From Candidatus Kapaibacterium thiocyanatum (lineage in GTDB: Bacteria > Bacteroidota > Ignavibacteria > Kapaibacteriales > Kapaibacteriaceae), in assembly GCA_001899175.1 (NCBI GenBank), contig MKVH01000002.1:223702-287701 (forward strand): a stretch of 64,000 nt of DNA. Reading direction: 5' to 3'. Below are positions 34,993 to 44,674 of the stretch, one piece after another; the stretch's first letter is position 1, and each line of letters opens with the position of its first letter. Position numbers and translations under genes: made by a program. The notes beneath the pieces are model-generated. The model saw only the letters and a program-made list of their open reading frames with translations, had not been told where the DNA came from and searched no databases.

Positions 34993-35895
34993 ATGGAGTC
35001 AACCGAAGCATCACGACGGCCGCTCGAAGGCCGTATCGCCCTCGTCGCAGGTGCGACGCGCGGGGCGGGCAGGGCCATCGCCGTGGAACTCGGCAGGGCA
35101 GGTGCGCATGTCGTCGTGACGGGCAGAAGTACACATGAAGCTGCGTCGGAGATGGGGCGTCCCGAGACCATCGAGGGAACGGCCGGCATGGTCCGGGCGG
35201 TGGGTGGAACGGCCACAGCCCTGAAAGTGGATCATACTCGGCAGGATGAAGTGCGTGACCTCATCGAACGTATCGATCACGATCATGGCAGACTCGACAT
35301 CCTCGTGAACGACGTCTGGGGCGGCGATCATCTGATGCAGATGGGACCGTTCTGGGAACAGGATCTGTCGCGCGGTCTGCGCATGTTCGAACTCGGTGCG
35401 GTGACGCATCTCATCACGAGTCGTCATGCCGTACCGTTGATGGTCAGGAATCCCGGCAAGGGCGGGATCGTCTTCGAGATCACGGATGGTATCGCCGACC
35501 GATATCGCGACACATTCTATTACGATCTCACCAAGAATGCCGTGGTACGTGCAGCGAAGGGGCAGGCACACGATCTCTTCCCGCACGGCATCGCCGTGCT
35601 CGCAGTCGGACCGGGCTTCCTGCGCAGCGAAGCGATGCTCGATCATTTCGGCGTCACGGAAGAGACGTGGCGTGACGCCATCGCGCAGGACCGGCATTTC
35701 GCCATTTCGGAAACGCCTTATTTCGTCGCTCGATGTATCGCGGCCCTGGCTGCCGATCCGGACATCATGGCCAGGACGGGAACTGCGGTGGCATCGTGGA
35801 ATCTCGCGCGTGAATACGGGATCGACGACGTGGACGGTCGCAGGCCGGATTGGGGTACGTATGCACGGGATGTTCTCGGCATGGACATGGGATAG
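34993..35895 (+). CDS. Short-chain dehydrogenase/reductase
   Basis: This is an NAD(P)-dependent oxidoreductase of 300 residues and unknown substrate. The cofactor motif is AGATRGAGRAIA (residues 18-29), followed by VVTGRST, which suggests NADP. The catalytic Tyr and Lys lie in YYDLTKNAV. The usual NNAG after strand 4 is replaced by NDVWGG, as in a group of SDRs annotated only by family. It follows the TetR gene by 13 bases, so its substrate or a related compound may be the TetR ligand, which is inference. Confidence 0.9.
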   Translation: MESTEASRRPLEGRIALVAGATRGAGRAIAVELGRAGAHVVVTGRSTHEAASEMGRPETIEGTAGMVRAVGGTATALKVDHTRQDEVRDLIERIDHDHGRLDILVNDVWGGDHLMQMGPFWEQDLSRGLRMFELGAVTHLITSRHAVPLMVRNPGKGGIVFEITDGIADRYRDTFYYDLTKNAVVRAAKGQAHDLFPHGIAVLAVGPGFLRSEAMLDHFGVTEETWRDAIAQDRHFAISETPYFVARCIAALAADPDIMARTGTAVASWNLAREYGIDDVDGRRPDWGTYARDVLGMDMG

Positions 35896-35927
35896 GGGAT
35901 AGGCGTGCCATACCGTAATTTCGCAGC

Positions 35928-37184
35928 ATGAATGCTGCCATATGCGCCATCGGAGACGAACTGCTGATAGGGCAGGTCATCAACTCCAATGCGGCCTGGA
36001 TCGCCGCCGAATGTACGTCGATCGGAATGACGATCGTTTCCCAGAGCGTCGTGGGGGACGAGCCATTCGCGCTGACGTCGGAACTGGATCGCCTGAGAGA
36101 AATGGCCGACATCATCCTGCTGACGGGTGGCCTCGGACCGACGCACGACGACATCACGAAGGACGTTCTCGTCGATTATTTCTCCGACGTACTGATCGAA
36201 CACGAGCCGACGCTCGAACAGCTCCGTCTCATGATGCAACGTCGGGGACGCGAACTCACACCGCGTAATGCCGCACAGGCTCTCGTCCCCGCGACGTGCA
36301 CGGTGCTGACCAATCCCGTCGGCACGGCTCCTGGCATGCTCTTCGATCGGGACGGCGTCGTCGTCGTCTCGATGCCTGGTGTTCCCGACGAGATGAAGTC
36401 GATGATGAAGCATCATGTCCTGCCCTTCCTCGCTGCACGGCAGAATGCGTCGGGCGATGCCATGACATCGTACAGGACGTTGCTCACGACGGGAATTCCC
36501 GAAGCGTACCTAGCCGATCGGCTCGGCGAACCGTCCTCGTTCCTGAACGGTGCGTCGCTGGCCTTCCTTCCGAACTACCACGGCGTGCGTCTGCGCATCG
36601 GTGTACGGAGCACGTCGGCCGATGAACGCAGGGATGAGCTCGAGCGTATCGCCGCCTACATCTACGACCATGCCGGTGCGAACATCTACGGCGAAGGGGA
36701 TACGACACTCGCGAAGACCGTGGGGCTGCTCCTGCAGAAACGCCGCGAGAACGTGAGTGTCGCCGAATCGTGCACGGGTGGTCTGCTCGGTGCTGCCTTC
36801 ACCGATATTCCGGGCAGCAGCGCATGGTTCGAGGGAGGTGTCATCTCCTATGCCAACGACGTCAAGGTCCGCGAACTCGGCGTGAAGCAGGACGATCTCG
36901 ATACGGTCGGTGCGGTAAGTGAAGAGGTGGCGAGGCAGATGTGCGAAGGCATACGTTCGTCCTTCGGAACGACGTACGGTATCGGCATCACCGGCGTGGC
37001 AGGTCCTGACGGTGGCAGTGCGGACAAACCCGTCGGTACCGTATGGATCGGCGTGGCAGGTCCTACGGAAACGATCGTACGCCGGTTCGGATTCGGAGAG
37101 GATCGCCGCATGAACCGTGAACGCAGTGTCGCAGCCGCTCTCGCCATGTTATTCGGAATGCTCGGGGAGAATCGACCACAATGA
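35928..37184 (+). CDS. cinA: CinA family protein (NMN amidase / ADP-ribose pyrophosphatase)
   Basis: CinA recycles pyridine nucleotides. The N-terminal molybdopterin-binding-like domain (about 1-170) has IGDELLIGQVINSN and LLTGGLGPTHDDITKD, characteristic of the COG1058 pyrophosphatase part. The C-terminal amidase domain (about 255-415) has VAESCTGGLLGAAFTDIPGSS and TGVAGPDGGS, the NMN deamidase signature. The 418 residues are full length. It ends in an ATGA overlap with tsaD, so the two are co-translated. Confidence 0.96.
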   Translation: MNAAICAIGDELLIGQVINSNAAWIAAECTSIGMTIVSQSVVGDEPFALTSELDRLREMADIILLTGGLGPTHDDITKDVLVDYFSDVLIEHEPTLEQLRLMMQRRGRELTPRNAAQALVPATCTVLTNPVGTAPGMLFDRDGVVVVSMPGVPDEMKSMMKHHVLPFLAARQNASGDAMTSYRTLLTTGIPEAYLADRLGEPSSFLNGASLAFLPNYHGVRLRIGVRSTSADERRDELERIAAYIYDHAGANIYGEGDTTLAKTVGLLLQKRRENVSVAESCTGGLLGAAFTDIPGSSAWFEGGVISYANDVKVRELGVKQDDLDTVGAVSEEVARQMCEGIRSSFGTTYGIGITGVAGPDGGSADKPVGTVWIGVAGPTETIVRRFGFGEDRRMNRERSVAAALAMLFGMLGENRPQ

Positions 37185-38194
37185 CAGAACCGTTGATCCT
37201 CGCCATCGAAACGTCGTGTGACGATACCGCGGCAGCCATCGTACAGGGCACGACGGTTCGCAGCAACATCGTCTCGTCGCAGGATATCCATAACCTGCAT
37301 GGCGGTATCGTACCCGAACTGGCTTCGCGCGAACACGTGAAGGCCATCGCACCCATCGTGCAATTGGCTCTTGCGGAAGCCGCCGTGAGCATCGACGACG
37401 TCGATGCCATCGCCGTCACCTACGGTCCGGGGCTTCCTGGATCGCTCGTCGTCGGTACGCACTACGCCAAGGGATTGTCGTTGCGCCTCGGAAAGCCGCT
37501 CTATCCCGTCCACCATATCGAAGCCCACATGTATTCGGGTCATCTCGAAGATCCGACCCTGGGCTTTCCCGCTCTCTGCCTCGTCGTGAGCGGTGGCCAT
37601 ACGAGCATCTTCCTGCTCGCGTCGCTGACCGACTACAGGGTTCTCGGATCCACGCGGGACGATGCTGCAGGCGAGGCCTTCGACAAGATCGCGAAGATGC
37701 TGGGGCTGGGCTATCCGGGAGGACCCTATATCGATCGCCTAGCGAAGGACGGAGATGCCACGGCCATCGCATTTCCGCGTGGCCTCTATCATGAAGCATC
37801 GTACGACTTCTCCTTCAGCGGCCTGAAAACGGCCGTGCGGTACTATCTGCAGCGTACGCCGGAGGGGGAACGCCGATCCCATGCCGACATCGCCGCATCG
37901 GCGCAACAGGCCATCGTCGATATCCTCGTGCACAAAACAATGCGTGCCGCCGTGGATCATGGCGTCCGTGCCGTCGTCATCGCCGGAGGCGTGAGTGCGA
38001 ACAGCCTGCTGCGCACCGTCATGCACGATCGTTGCTCGGCGGCGGGCATGCACTTCGTGGCTCCACGTCCGATGTACAGCGTCGACAATGCCGCGATGAT
38101 CGGCTTCCTCGCAGCCCAACGTCTTGCACTGGGGAGTGCAGGCGAGCAGACGCTGGACTTCGGTATCGAAGCGCATGCGCTTCGGGCCAGGTAG
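37181..38194 (+). CDS. tsaD: tRNA N6-threonylcarbamoyladenosine transferase
   Basis: TsaD transfers threonylcarbamoyl to A37 of ANN-decoding tRNAs, together with TsaB and TsaE. The ASKHA fold shows IETSCDDTAAAI at the N-terminus, the metal-binding HHIEAH near residue 111, VSGGHTSIFL, and GGVSANSLLR. The 337 residues are standard. The ATG at 37181 overlaps the cinA stop by four bases. No tsaB or tsaE is in the window. Confidence 0.97.
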   Translation: MTEPLILAIETSCDDTAAAIVQGTTVRSNIVSSQDIHNLHGGIVPELASREHVKAIAPIVQLALAEAAVSIDDVDAIAVTYGPGLPGSLVVGTHYAKGLSLRLGKPLYPVHHIEAHMYSGHLEDPTLGFPALCLVVSGGHTSIFLLASLTDYRVLGSTRDDAAGEAFDKIAKMLGLGYPGGPYIDRLAKDGDATAIAFPRGLYHEASYDFSFSGLKTAVRYYLQRTPEGERRSHADIAASAQQAIVDILVHKTMRAAVDHGVRAVVIAGGVSANSLLRTVMHDRCSAAGMHFVAPRPMYSVDNAAMIGFLAAQRLALGSAGEQTLDFGIEAHALRAR

Positions 38195-38205
38195 AAGGAA
38201 TGGCC

Positions 38206-39525
38206 ATGTCCATGCGATCGATGTGGGAACGTACCGTGGCCATCGTTACGTCCATGCTGTTCGCCGTGACCTCGATGGCATGCTTCGCACAGACGACCAT
38301 CGACGACCATCGTAAGGAAGACCATCCGCATCCATCCGGACGTCTGCAGATATCATTGACGACCAACGGACTCGATACCGCCGGACATGAGCACGATATC
38401 CTCCGGTTCGAGATCGAGGAATTCCTGTCAGAACAGGTCAACGCGCTCCTGCCCATGATCTTCTTCGATCGCGGCAAGGACGTCCTGCCCGACCGCTACG
38501 TACGAAGGACGGCGGCCGAGCGTACAACCTTCGACGAGAATGAGCTCTTCGGCAGCAGGCCACTCGACGTCTATCATGAACTGCTCAACATCGTCGGCGC
38601 ACGTATGCGCAGGAAGCCGGCTTCGAAGATCACGCTCACCGGCTGCCTCATGCCGGACAGTATCGAGACGGGTGCCGGTGGGCTTGCACTGCGGCGCGCA
38701 ACGCGTGTGAGGGACTATCTGACGCAGGTGTGGGGCATCGACCGGCGCAGGATCGCCATCAGATCCAGAGGCCTTCCCGAACGGCCTTCCAATCCATCGT
38801 CCGCGGATGGCCAGGAAGAGAACAGACGCGTGGAGATATCGTCGAGTGGTTCCTGTCTGCTCGACCTCGTCAACGTGCGCGACACGATACGCGTATCCGA
38901 TCCGCCCAGGCTGCGCATACGGCCGTCCATCGTCCACGACACGGCGATCGCATCATGGCGGTTGTTCATCACGCAAGGCGGCATCGTACTCGACGTGCGG
39001 CGTGGCACGGGAGATGTGCCGGAGAGTTTCGACTGGGATCCGGCGGCTTTGCCGATGATCTATCCCAGGACCGACCAACCTCTCGAAATGATCATGGAAG
39101 TCGAGGACGTCGAACGGCGGCGCGCCACGACACAGATGCTGCTGCCCGTGGATCTCGTGTCGGTTCGCCAGAAACGCGAGCGCACGGAAGGTGACATGAA
39201 GATCGACGAATACGGACTGATCCTCTTCGGCTTCGGACGTTCGGATGCAGGTGGAGCGAACAAGGCCATCATCGATCTCATCACGTCCCGTCTGGCTCCG
39301 ACGTCGAACGTCACGGTCACGGGGCATACCGACCGGACCGGCAGTGACGAGGTAAACCTTCGCATCTCGTCGCAGCGCGCCGAGACGATCGGTAGAGCGA
39401 TCGGACCGAGGGTGATAGACACCCGCGGGTATGGAACGCGGAATGCCCTCTATACCAACGACCTTCCCGAAGGGCGCTTCCATAACCGTACCGTCAGGGT
39501 GCATGTGGAAACGCCGATCAGATAG
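38206..39525 (+). CDS. Exported protein with two OmpA-like modules
   Basis: This is a 439-residue envelope protein with a signal peptide (cleavage near CFAQT). The first module (about 80-215) has FFDRGKDVLP, then LRRATRVRDYLTQVWGIDRRRI and a closing NRRVEI, which is the OmpA/MotB peptidoglycan-binding pattern. The linker of about 100 residues looks beta-rich. The second module (about 335-436) has ILFGFGRSDAG, VTGHTDRTGSDEVNLRISSQRAE and FHNRTVRVHV. AGAAGGA upstream favours the ATG at 38206 over 38200 and 38212. The C-terminal half is the more canonical peptidoglycan binder. What the duplicated arrangement does is unknown. Confidence 0.85.
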   Translation: MSMRSMWERTVAIVTSMLFAVTSMACFAQTTIDDHRKEDHPHPSGRLQISLTTNGLDTAGHEHDILRFEIEEFLSEQVNALLPMIFFDRGKDVLPDRYVRRTAAERTTFDENELFGSRPLDVYHELLNIVGARMRRKPASKITLTGCLMPDSIETGAGGLALRRATRVRDYLTQVWGIDRRRIAIRSRGLPERPSNPSSADGQEENRRVEISSSGSCLLDLVNVRDTIRVSDPPRLRIRPSIVHDTAIASWRLFITQGGIVLDVRRGTGDVPESFDWDPAALPMIYPRTDQPLEMIMEVEDVERRRATTQMLLPVDLVSVRQKRERTEGDMKIDEYGLILFGFGRSDAGGANKAIIDLITSRLAPTSNVTVTGHTDRTGSDEVNLRISSQRAETIGRAIGPRVIDTRGYGTRNALYTNDLPEGRFHNRTVRVHVETPIR

Positions 39526-39545
39526 GCAGGCGATACGGCCGCAGG

Positions 39546-39995
39546 TCAGAAGTGCGGTTGAAGTCTGATGGTGTGATAGAAGATCTCGTCGTCGGCGATC
39601 GTATTGGACCAGTCGATGTTGATTTCGCGGGGATATCCATACGTCGCATCGTAGGTCACGTTCAGCATATGGGCCTCGTCCTGCGCCTTTTCCACGATAT
39701 CGAAGAGGTCCTGGACGGTCGCCGGCGTACGGCGCTTGATCTCGACCGCTTCGCCCGTCGTGAGATTGATGATGGAGACGGCACTGTCCCGTTCGATCCT
39801 GCAGCGCACGGTATCTTCCGCACCGATGCAGTAGCAGACGACCCGTCGATCCAGTTCGTAATCCGTGATGCCGGACGAAGCCCATCGTTCCTTCGCTTCC
39901 GTGAGCGTGGTCGGTGCCGTTCCGGTGGGCTGTTCCTTGCAACCGACGGCATGGAGGGCGATGAGGATCAGTGGCAGAAGTGTGCGGCGCATCAT
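39546..39995 (-). CDS. DUF6174-like lipoprotein
   Basis: This is a 149-residue secreted lipoprotein. The signal peptide ends in the lipobox HAVGC, with Cys near residue 19. The mature region has the pattern of DUF6174 proteins: a WASSGITDYELDRRV segment, two Cys in VCYCIG plus one in VRCRIE, a VQDLFDIVEKA helix, and YDATYGYPREINID near the end. The function of this family is not known. The gene converges with the double-OmpA gene, 20 bases apart. Confidence 0.8.
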   Translation of the reverse strand: MMRRTLLPLILIALHAVGCKEQPTGTAPTTLTEAKERWASSGITDYELDRRVVCYCIGAEDTVRCRIERDSAVSIINLTTGEAVEIKRRTPATVQDLFDIVEKAQDEAHMLNVTYDATYGYPREINIDWSNTIADDEIFYHTIRLQPHF

Positions 39996-40100
39996 GAACG
40001 TATCTCCGATGGTGTGGATCCGGATTGCGGATAGTAACGATTGCGACGAAAGGACAAGGTCACGCCCGGACTGGTTACATCCCTATCGTCGGCGACAACG

Positions 40101-40130
40101 AAAAAAGCCGTTCCGGCGTACCGGAACGGC
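40101..40130 (-). terminator. Rho-independent terminator after glyA
   Basis: On the minus strand GCCGTTCCGG and CCGGAACGGC form a perfect ten-base-pair stem (40107-40116 with 40121-40130) around a four-base loop. The six A at 40101-40106 read as six T downstream of the stem. It ends the glyA transcript 35 bases after the stop. Confidence 0.92.
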
Positions 40131-40164
40131 TTCGTGTGATCGTGCTCAACGGCGGGGTGGAAGA

Positions 40165-41580
40165 TCAGTCCTTCCTGAAGATACCCTTGACTTCGTCGAC
40201 GACGCTCTCGACGGTCTTCGAGACGCTTTCCAGTGCATCGTCCACGCTTTCGCCGACGCGCCTGCCGATTTCGTCGGCGCTCGCATTCAGCGACGGATAG
40301 AGTTCGAACTTGCGGCAGAAGTGCTTGACGTCTTCCTTCACGGCCTTGTAGACGTCCTCGTTGCCGTGGTTCGTCACCACACGGTCGATGAGGCGCGCGA
40401 TGTGGCGCATGTCGTCTTCCATCATGCCGCGGGATGTCATGGCGGCTGCGCCGAGGCGGATACCGCTGGTCACCAGGGGCGACTGCGTATCGTACGGCAC
40501 GGCATTCTTGTTGCAGGTGATGCCCGAAGCGTCGAGCGCGATTTCGGCCTGCTTGCCCGTGACGTTCCTGTTGCGGAGATCGATGAGCATCAGGTGGTTG
40601 TCCGTACCGCCGGAGATCACCTGATAGTCCATCTTCAGCATCTCGTCGCACAGGGCCTTGGCATTGGAGATGACCTGCTTCGTGTATGCGTCGAACGCAT
40701 CGGTGAGGCATTCGCCAAAGGCTACGGCCTTGCCGGCGATGACGTGCATGAGAGGACCGCCCTGGATACCGGGCATTACCATCGAATCGATGAGCTCGCC
40801 CATGAGCTTCGTGCGTCCGCTTTTCGGAGCGACCTTGCCGAACGGATTCTCGTAGTTCTTGCCCATGATGATCAGACCGCCGCGAGGACCGCGCAGGGTC
40901 TTGTGCGTCGTGCTCGTCACGACGTCGCAGTAGGGGACGGGGCTTTGCAGACGTCCTTTGGCGATCAGACCGGCAGGGTGTGCGATGTCGGCGAGGAGGA
41001 AGGCCCCCACCTTGTCGGCGATCTCGCGGAAGGCCTTGAAGTCGATCTCGCGCGAGTAGGCCGATGCACCGACGGTGATCATTTTCGGCTTGTGCTGCCT
41101 GGCCAGATCTTCGACGACGTTGTAGTCGATGCGGCCGGTTTCCTTGTCCAGGCCATAGCCTACGAAGTTGTAGAACATGCCGGAGAAGTTCACGGGCGAG
41201 CCGTGCGTGAGGTGGCCTCCGTGGCTGAGATCCATACCCAGCACTGTATCTCCATGCTGGAGATAGGTGAAGTAGACCGCCATATTGGCGCCCGAGCCGG
41301 AATGGGGCTGCACGTTGGCGTATTCGGCGCCGAAGAGTTTCTTCAGGCGATCGATGGCCAGGTTCTCGGTAACGTCCACCCACTCGCAACCGCCATAATA
41401 TCTCCTGCCGGGATATCCTTCGGCGTACTTGTTGGTGAGAACGCTGCCTTGGGCTTCCATCACCGCAAGGGACGTGAAGTTCTCGCTGGCGATGAGTTCG
41501 ATCTTGTCGCGCTGACGCTCGTACTCGCCTTGCAGCGAATGAAATACTTCAGGATCGGAAGAACGGACGTTTGGATACAT
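40165..41580 (-). CDS. glyA: Serine hydroxymethyltransferase with C-terminal extension
   Basis: This PLP enzyme interconverts serine and glycine and charges tetrahydrofolate with one-carbon units. [29 protein letters not shown] and the PLP lysine in [14 protein letters not shown] are present. An insertion after [10 protein letters not shown] (about 15 residues) resembles the longer Bacteroidota-type SHMTs. The protein has 471 residues against roughly 415-430 in most bacteria. The excess is a C-terminal tail from about residue 433 of alternating Val/Ile and Asp/Glu/Lys (for example [19 protein letters not shown]), which should form an amphipathic helix. The catalytic core looks intact. Confidence 0.95.
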   Translation of the reverse strand: MYPNVRSSDPEVFHSLQGEYERQRDKIELIASENFTSLAVMEAQGSVLTNKYAEGYPGRRYYGGCEWVDVTENLAIDRLKKLFGAEYANVQPHSGSGANMAVYFTYLQHGDTVLGMDLSHGGHLTHGSPVNFSGMFYNFVGYGLDKETGRIDYNVVEDLARQHKPKMITVGASAYSREIDFKAFREIADKVGAFLLADIAHPAGLIAKGRLQSPVPYCDVVTSTTHKTLRGPRGGLIIMGKNYENPFGKVAPKSGRTKLMGELIDSMVMPGIQGGPLMHVIAGKAVAFGECLTDAFDAYTKQVISNAKALCDEMLKMDYQVISGGTDNHLMLIDLRNRNVTGKQAEIALDASGITCNKNAVPYDTQSPLVTSGIRLGAAAMTSRGMMEDDMRHIARLIDRVVTNHGNEDVYKAVKEDVKHFCRKFELYPSLNASADEIGRRVGESVDDALESVSKTVESVVDEVKGIFRKD

Positions 41581-41622
41581 GCCGGTGTCGCTCGTGATAC
41601 AATTCGGGTGCTGAAAAACGGA

Positions 41623-42531
41623 TTACTTCGCGATGATCATGGGAAGCGAGATCGCTTCCTGTCCACTCCGCAGGCGGAGCGTGTAGTGTCCGGACGCCAT
41701 GCCGGCCGTCGAGAAATGAATGGCCGGAACGAAGGCTACGACGTCGGGCGTGATGACGCGGACGTTGCCGAGTTCGTCGATCATGTCCATCGCCACGTGG
41801 CGTCCCTGCCATGCCTGCGGCAGGAAGACGGCCGCATGATCGACGGCGGGATTCGGTGCCACGCGTGCATCCGCGCGCTCGGCATCGCCGGCGACCGACG
41901 ACGGGACCTCACCGACGCACCGGACTTCACCGTTGGTGGCATGGACCAGGCACGTCATGGCCGGTGTGCCGCCGCTTCTGTTGAAGACCAGCGTCCAGAA
42001 CGGAGTCCCTGCCGGATATCCCGGAATGTCCAGGATCGAAGCGGCGAGGGCGACGATGTCGGGCGTGCTGTCCGGATACGATGCATGGTAGGTCGAATAC
42101 ATGACATCGGTCTGGAGTCGGGCGACGAGTTCCGTGCCCTGGAGGTAGTCATCCGGAACGGGCATCGTCCCTACCTGCTGCAGCGGCAGGTTGAGACCTG
42201 CGGGCAGGGGAATGGACATGCAGGACAGGACGCGTACGGTGGGCATGATGAACGTGGAATCGATCTGCTGCGAATACAGAACGTAGGCCCAGAGAGGGGA
42301 TTTACCGGTTGCGAGATCGAACTTGACGTCGAGATCGATGGGGCCGACCTTCGTCTGGACCTTGGCCATCATGATGGCGATCGTACGTGCGTCCCCGGCC
42401 GTCTGCTTCACGTTCTGTTCGATGCTGGACTGGCAATCCTTCGGCAGGAAGGAAACGCCGCCGAGCTGTGCGGTGGACAGCGTGGATGCTGCCACCAAAA
42501 GAGCGCAGCAGAGAATGGTACGCAGGAACAT
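41623..42531 (-). CDS. Exported protein with T9SS-type C-terminal domain
   Basis: This is a 302-residue secreted protein. The signal peptide has the core LRTILCCALLVAAS and cleavage near STAQL. The middle region (about 25-215) has four Cys and no recognised enzyme motif; the strand-rich pattern suggests a beta sandwich. The last 80 residues start at VAPNPAVDHAAVF and end with HYTLRLRSGQEAISLPMIIAK, in the style of T9SS type A sorting domains (APNP, GxYxLR, short basic end). PorU and PorV upstream in the window would process it. Its function is unknown. The ATG at 42531 was chosen for the signal peptide. Confidence 0.78.
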   Translation of the reverse strand: MFLRTILCCALLVAASTLSTAQLGGVSFLPKDCQSSIEQNVKQTAGDARTIAIMMAKVQTKVGPIDLDVKFDLATGKSPLWAYVLYSQQIDSTFIMPTVRVLSCMSIPLPAGLNLPLQQVGTMPVPDDYLQGTELVARLQTDVMYSTYHASYPDSTPDIVALAASILDIPGYPAGTPFWTLVFNRSGGTPAMTCLVHATNGEVRCVGEVPSSVAGDAERADARVAPNPAVDHAAVFLPQAWQGRHVAMDMIDELGNVRVITPDVVAFVPAIHFSTAGMASGHYTLRLRSGQEAISLPMIIAK

Positions 42532-42623
42532 GATTCTCTCGGAGTGGAGGGACAGGCACAGCGAACATACCGAAATCATGGCGTATTTTCGTCGCTTCCG
42601 CACGTATCAGATGGAACAATCGC

Positions 42624-44672
42624 ATGACGAAAGCCGAATGGTTGGATGTAGCGCGCACCGTCGTACAGTCGCGCCTGATCGACAACATCGAAGAGTCGGA
42701 GCTGGCTCCTTCCGGTAAGGTTACCTATCAGTTCTCCGCGAAGGGACACGAACTGGCCCAGGCCATTCTCGGTCGTCTGCTGCGCCAGGGCAAGGATGCC
42801 GCAACCGTCTACTACCGTTCGCGTCCGCTCGTGATGGCGGCCGGTATGTCCGTCGAAGAAGCGGTGGCAGGGCCTCTGGCCCTGAGCGGAAGCCGCAACG
42901 GTGGCCGCGACATCGGTGTGGTCCACCATCTGCCGAACAGGCTCGGCGTCACGGTACTGCCGGCATCGGGCGACGTCGGTGCGCAGTATACCCCGGCCGT
43001 CGGCTGGGCCCAGGCGATTTCCTACCGCACCTCGGTGATGAACGAAGAGGCATGGAAGGGTGCCGTGGCCGTTGCCCTCGGCGGCGATGGTTCGACGGCG
43101 ACGAACGGTTTCTGGGCGGCGCTGAACATCGCCACGACGCAGAAGCTGCCGATGCTGTTCTTCATCGAGGACAACCAGTACGGCATCTCCGTGCCCGGAA
43201 CGTTCCAGACGCCGGGCGGTAACATCGCCGCGAACCTGGCCTCGTTCGCGAACCTGCGCATCGTCGAATGCGACGGTACGAATCCCGAAGAAGCCGAACG
43301 ACTGATTTCGAAGACGCTCGATCACGTGCGCGAAAAACAGGCGCCTGCACTTCTGCGCGTCCGCGTACCGCGTATCTGCGGACACAGCGGCGCCGACAAC
43401 CAGTCGTACAAGACGAAGGAAGAACGTGCCGACGAAGAGGCGCGCGATCCGCTGGGCAGGCTCAAGGACTTCTTCGAGCGCAAGAAGTACATGACGTCCG
43501 AGCAATGGGATGCCTTCGTGGCCCAATGCGAAGCCGACGTACGTGCAGGTGTCGATGCGGCTCTGGCGCAGCCCGAGCCCGTATCCGCCGATGCCCTTAC
43601 CCATGCCTTCTACGACGGCCTTGCACCGAAGCACGGCGGTCTCATGGGCGATGCCGTCGAACCGCCGACGGCTACGGGCGAGCAGCAGGAACAGGGCGGA
43701 CGCGTCAATCTCATCGAAGCCGTGAAGCGTACACTCGACTACGAACTGGGCGTCAATCCGCGTGTCCTCGTCTTCGGTGAGGACGTCGGCGTGAAGGGTG
43801 GAGTCCACGGTGCGACCGTCGATCTCCAGGTCAAGCACGGTGCACAGCGCGTCTTCGATACGTCGCTGTCGGAAGAAGGCATCATCGGTCGTGCCGTAGG
43901 CATGGCAATGGCCGGCCTCGTTCCCGTACCCGAAATCCAGTTCAGGAAGTATCTCGATCCCGCCACAGAACAGATCAACGACTGCGGTACGCTGCGCTGG
44001 CGCACGAACGGTGACTTCGCAGCACCGATGGTGCTGCGCATTCCCGTGGGATATTCCAAGCGCACCGGCGACCCCTGGCACAGTGTCAGCGGTGAAGCCA
44101 TCTTCGCCCATACCATCGGCTGGCGCGTAGCCATGCCGTCCAACGCGCAGGATGCGGTTGGCCTCCTCCGTACGGCATTGCGCGGAAACGATCCTACGTT
44201 CTTTCTCGAACATCGTGCCATCCAGGACACGATGCCGGGCCGGGGCGTCTATCCCGGTGATCAGTACGTGCTTCCCTTCGGTGTCGCCAACGTCGTCCGC
44301 GAGGGCAGCCGCGCCACGGTCGTATGCTGGGGCGAAATGGTCCACCGGGCGAAGGGCGTCGTCGAAGCCATGAACGAAGACATCGAAATCATCGATCTGC
44401 GAACGATCGTGCCGTGGGACCGCGAGGCCGTGATGAACAGCGTCCGCAAGACGAGCCGCGTCCTCGTCCTTCACGAAGACACGATCACCTGCGGCTTCGG
44501 CGCGGAGATCGCCGCGACCATCGCACAGGACTGCTTCCGTCATCTCGACGCTCCGGTGCAGCGCCTTGCCACGCCGGACATTCCCATTCCGTATAACAAG
44601 GGCATGATGGAAGTCGTCATTCCCAGCACGTCACTCATCGAACGAACATTGCGCGATCTGATCGCATACTGA
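42624..44672 (+). CDS. Fused alpha/beta E1 of a branched-chain-type 2-oxoacid dehydrogenase
   Basis: This thiamine-diphosphate enzyme decarboxylates a 2-oxo acid and transfers the acyl group to lipoyl-E2. The 682 residues join the alpha and beta chains that are often separate. The alpha half (about 1-330) contains the TPP motif GDGSTATNGFWAALN...EDNQYGIS. The beta half (about 350-682) begins LIEAVKRTLDYELG and has FGEDVGVKGGVHGAT and VLHEDTITCGFGAEIAA. Similarity is to 2-oxoisovalerate dehydrogenase, but the exact substrate is not certain. The lpdA and lipB genes earlier in the window could supply E3 and lipoylation; no E2 gene is present. The helicase gene begins two bases after its stop. 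Confidence 0.93.
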   Translation: MTKAEWLDVARTVVQSRLIDNIEESELAPSGKVTYQFSAKGHELAQAILGRLLRQGKDAATVYYRSRPLVMAAGMSVEEAVAGPLALSGSRNGGRDIGVVHHLPNRLGVTVLPASGDVGAQYTPAVGWAQAISYRTSVMNEEAWKGAVAVALGGDGSTATNGFWAALNIATTQKLPMLFFIEDNQYGISVPGTFQTPGGNIAANLASFANLRIVECDGTNPEEAERLISKTLDHVREKQAPALLRVRVPRICGHSGADNQSYKTKEERADEEARDPLGRLKDFFERKKYMTSEQWDAFVAQCEADVRAGVDAALAQPEPVSADALTHAFYDGLAPKHGGLMGDAVEPPTATGEQQEQGGRVNLIEAVKRTLDYELGVNPRVLVFGEDVGVKGGVHGATVDLQVKHGAQRVFDTSLSEEGIIGRAVGMAMAGLVPVPEIQFRKYLDPATEQINDCGTLRWRTNGDFAAPMVLRIPVGYSKRTGDPWHSVSGEAIFAHTIGWRVAMPSNAQDAVGLLRTALRGNDPTFFLEHRAIQDTMPGRGVYPGDQYVLPFGVANVVREGSRATVVCWGEMVHRAKGVVEAMNEDIEIIDLRTIVPWDREAVMNSVRKTSRVLVLHEDTITCGFGAEIAATIAQDCFRHLDAPVQRLATPDIPIPYNKGMMEVVIPSTSLIERTLRDLIAY

Positions 44673-44674
44673 CG

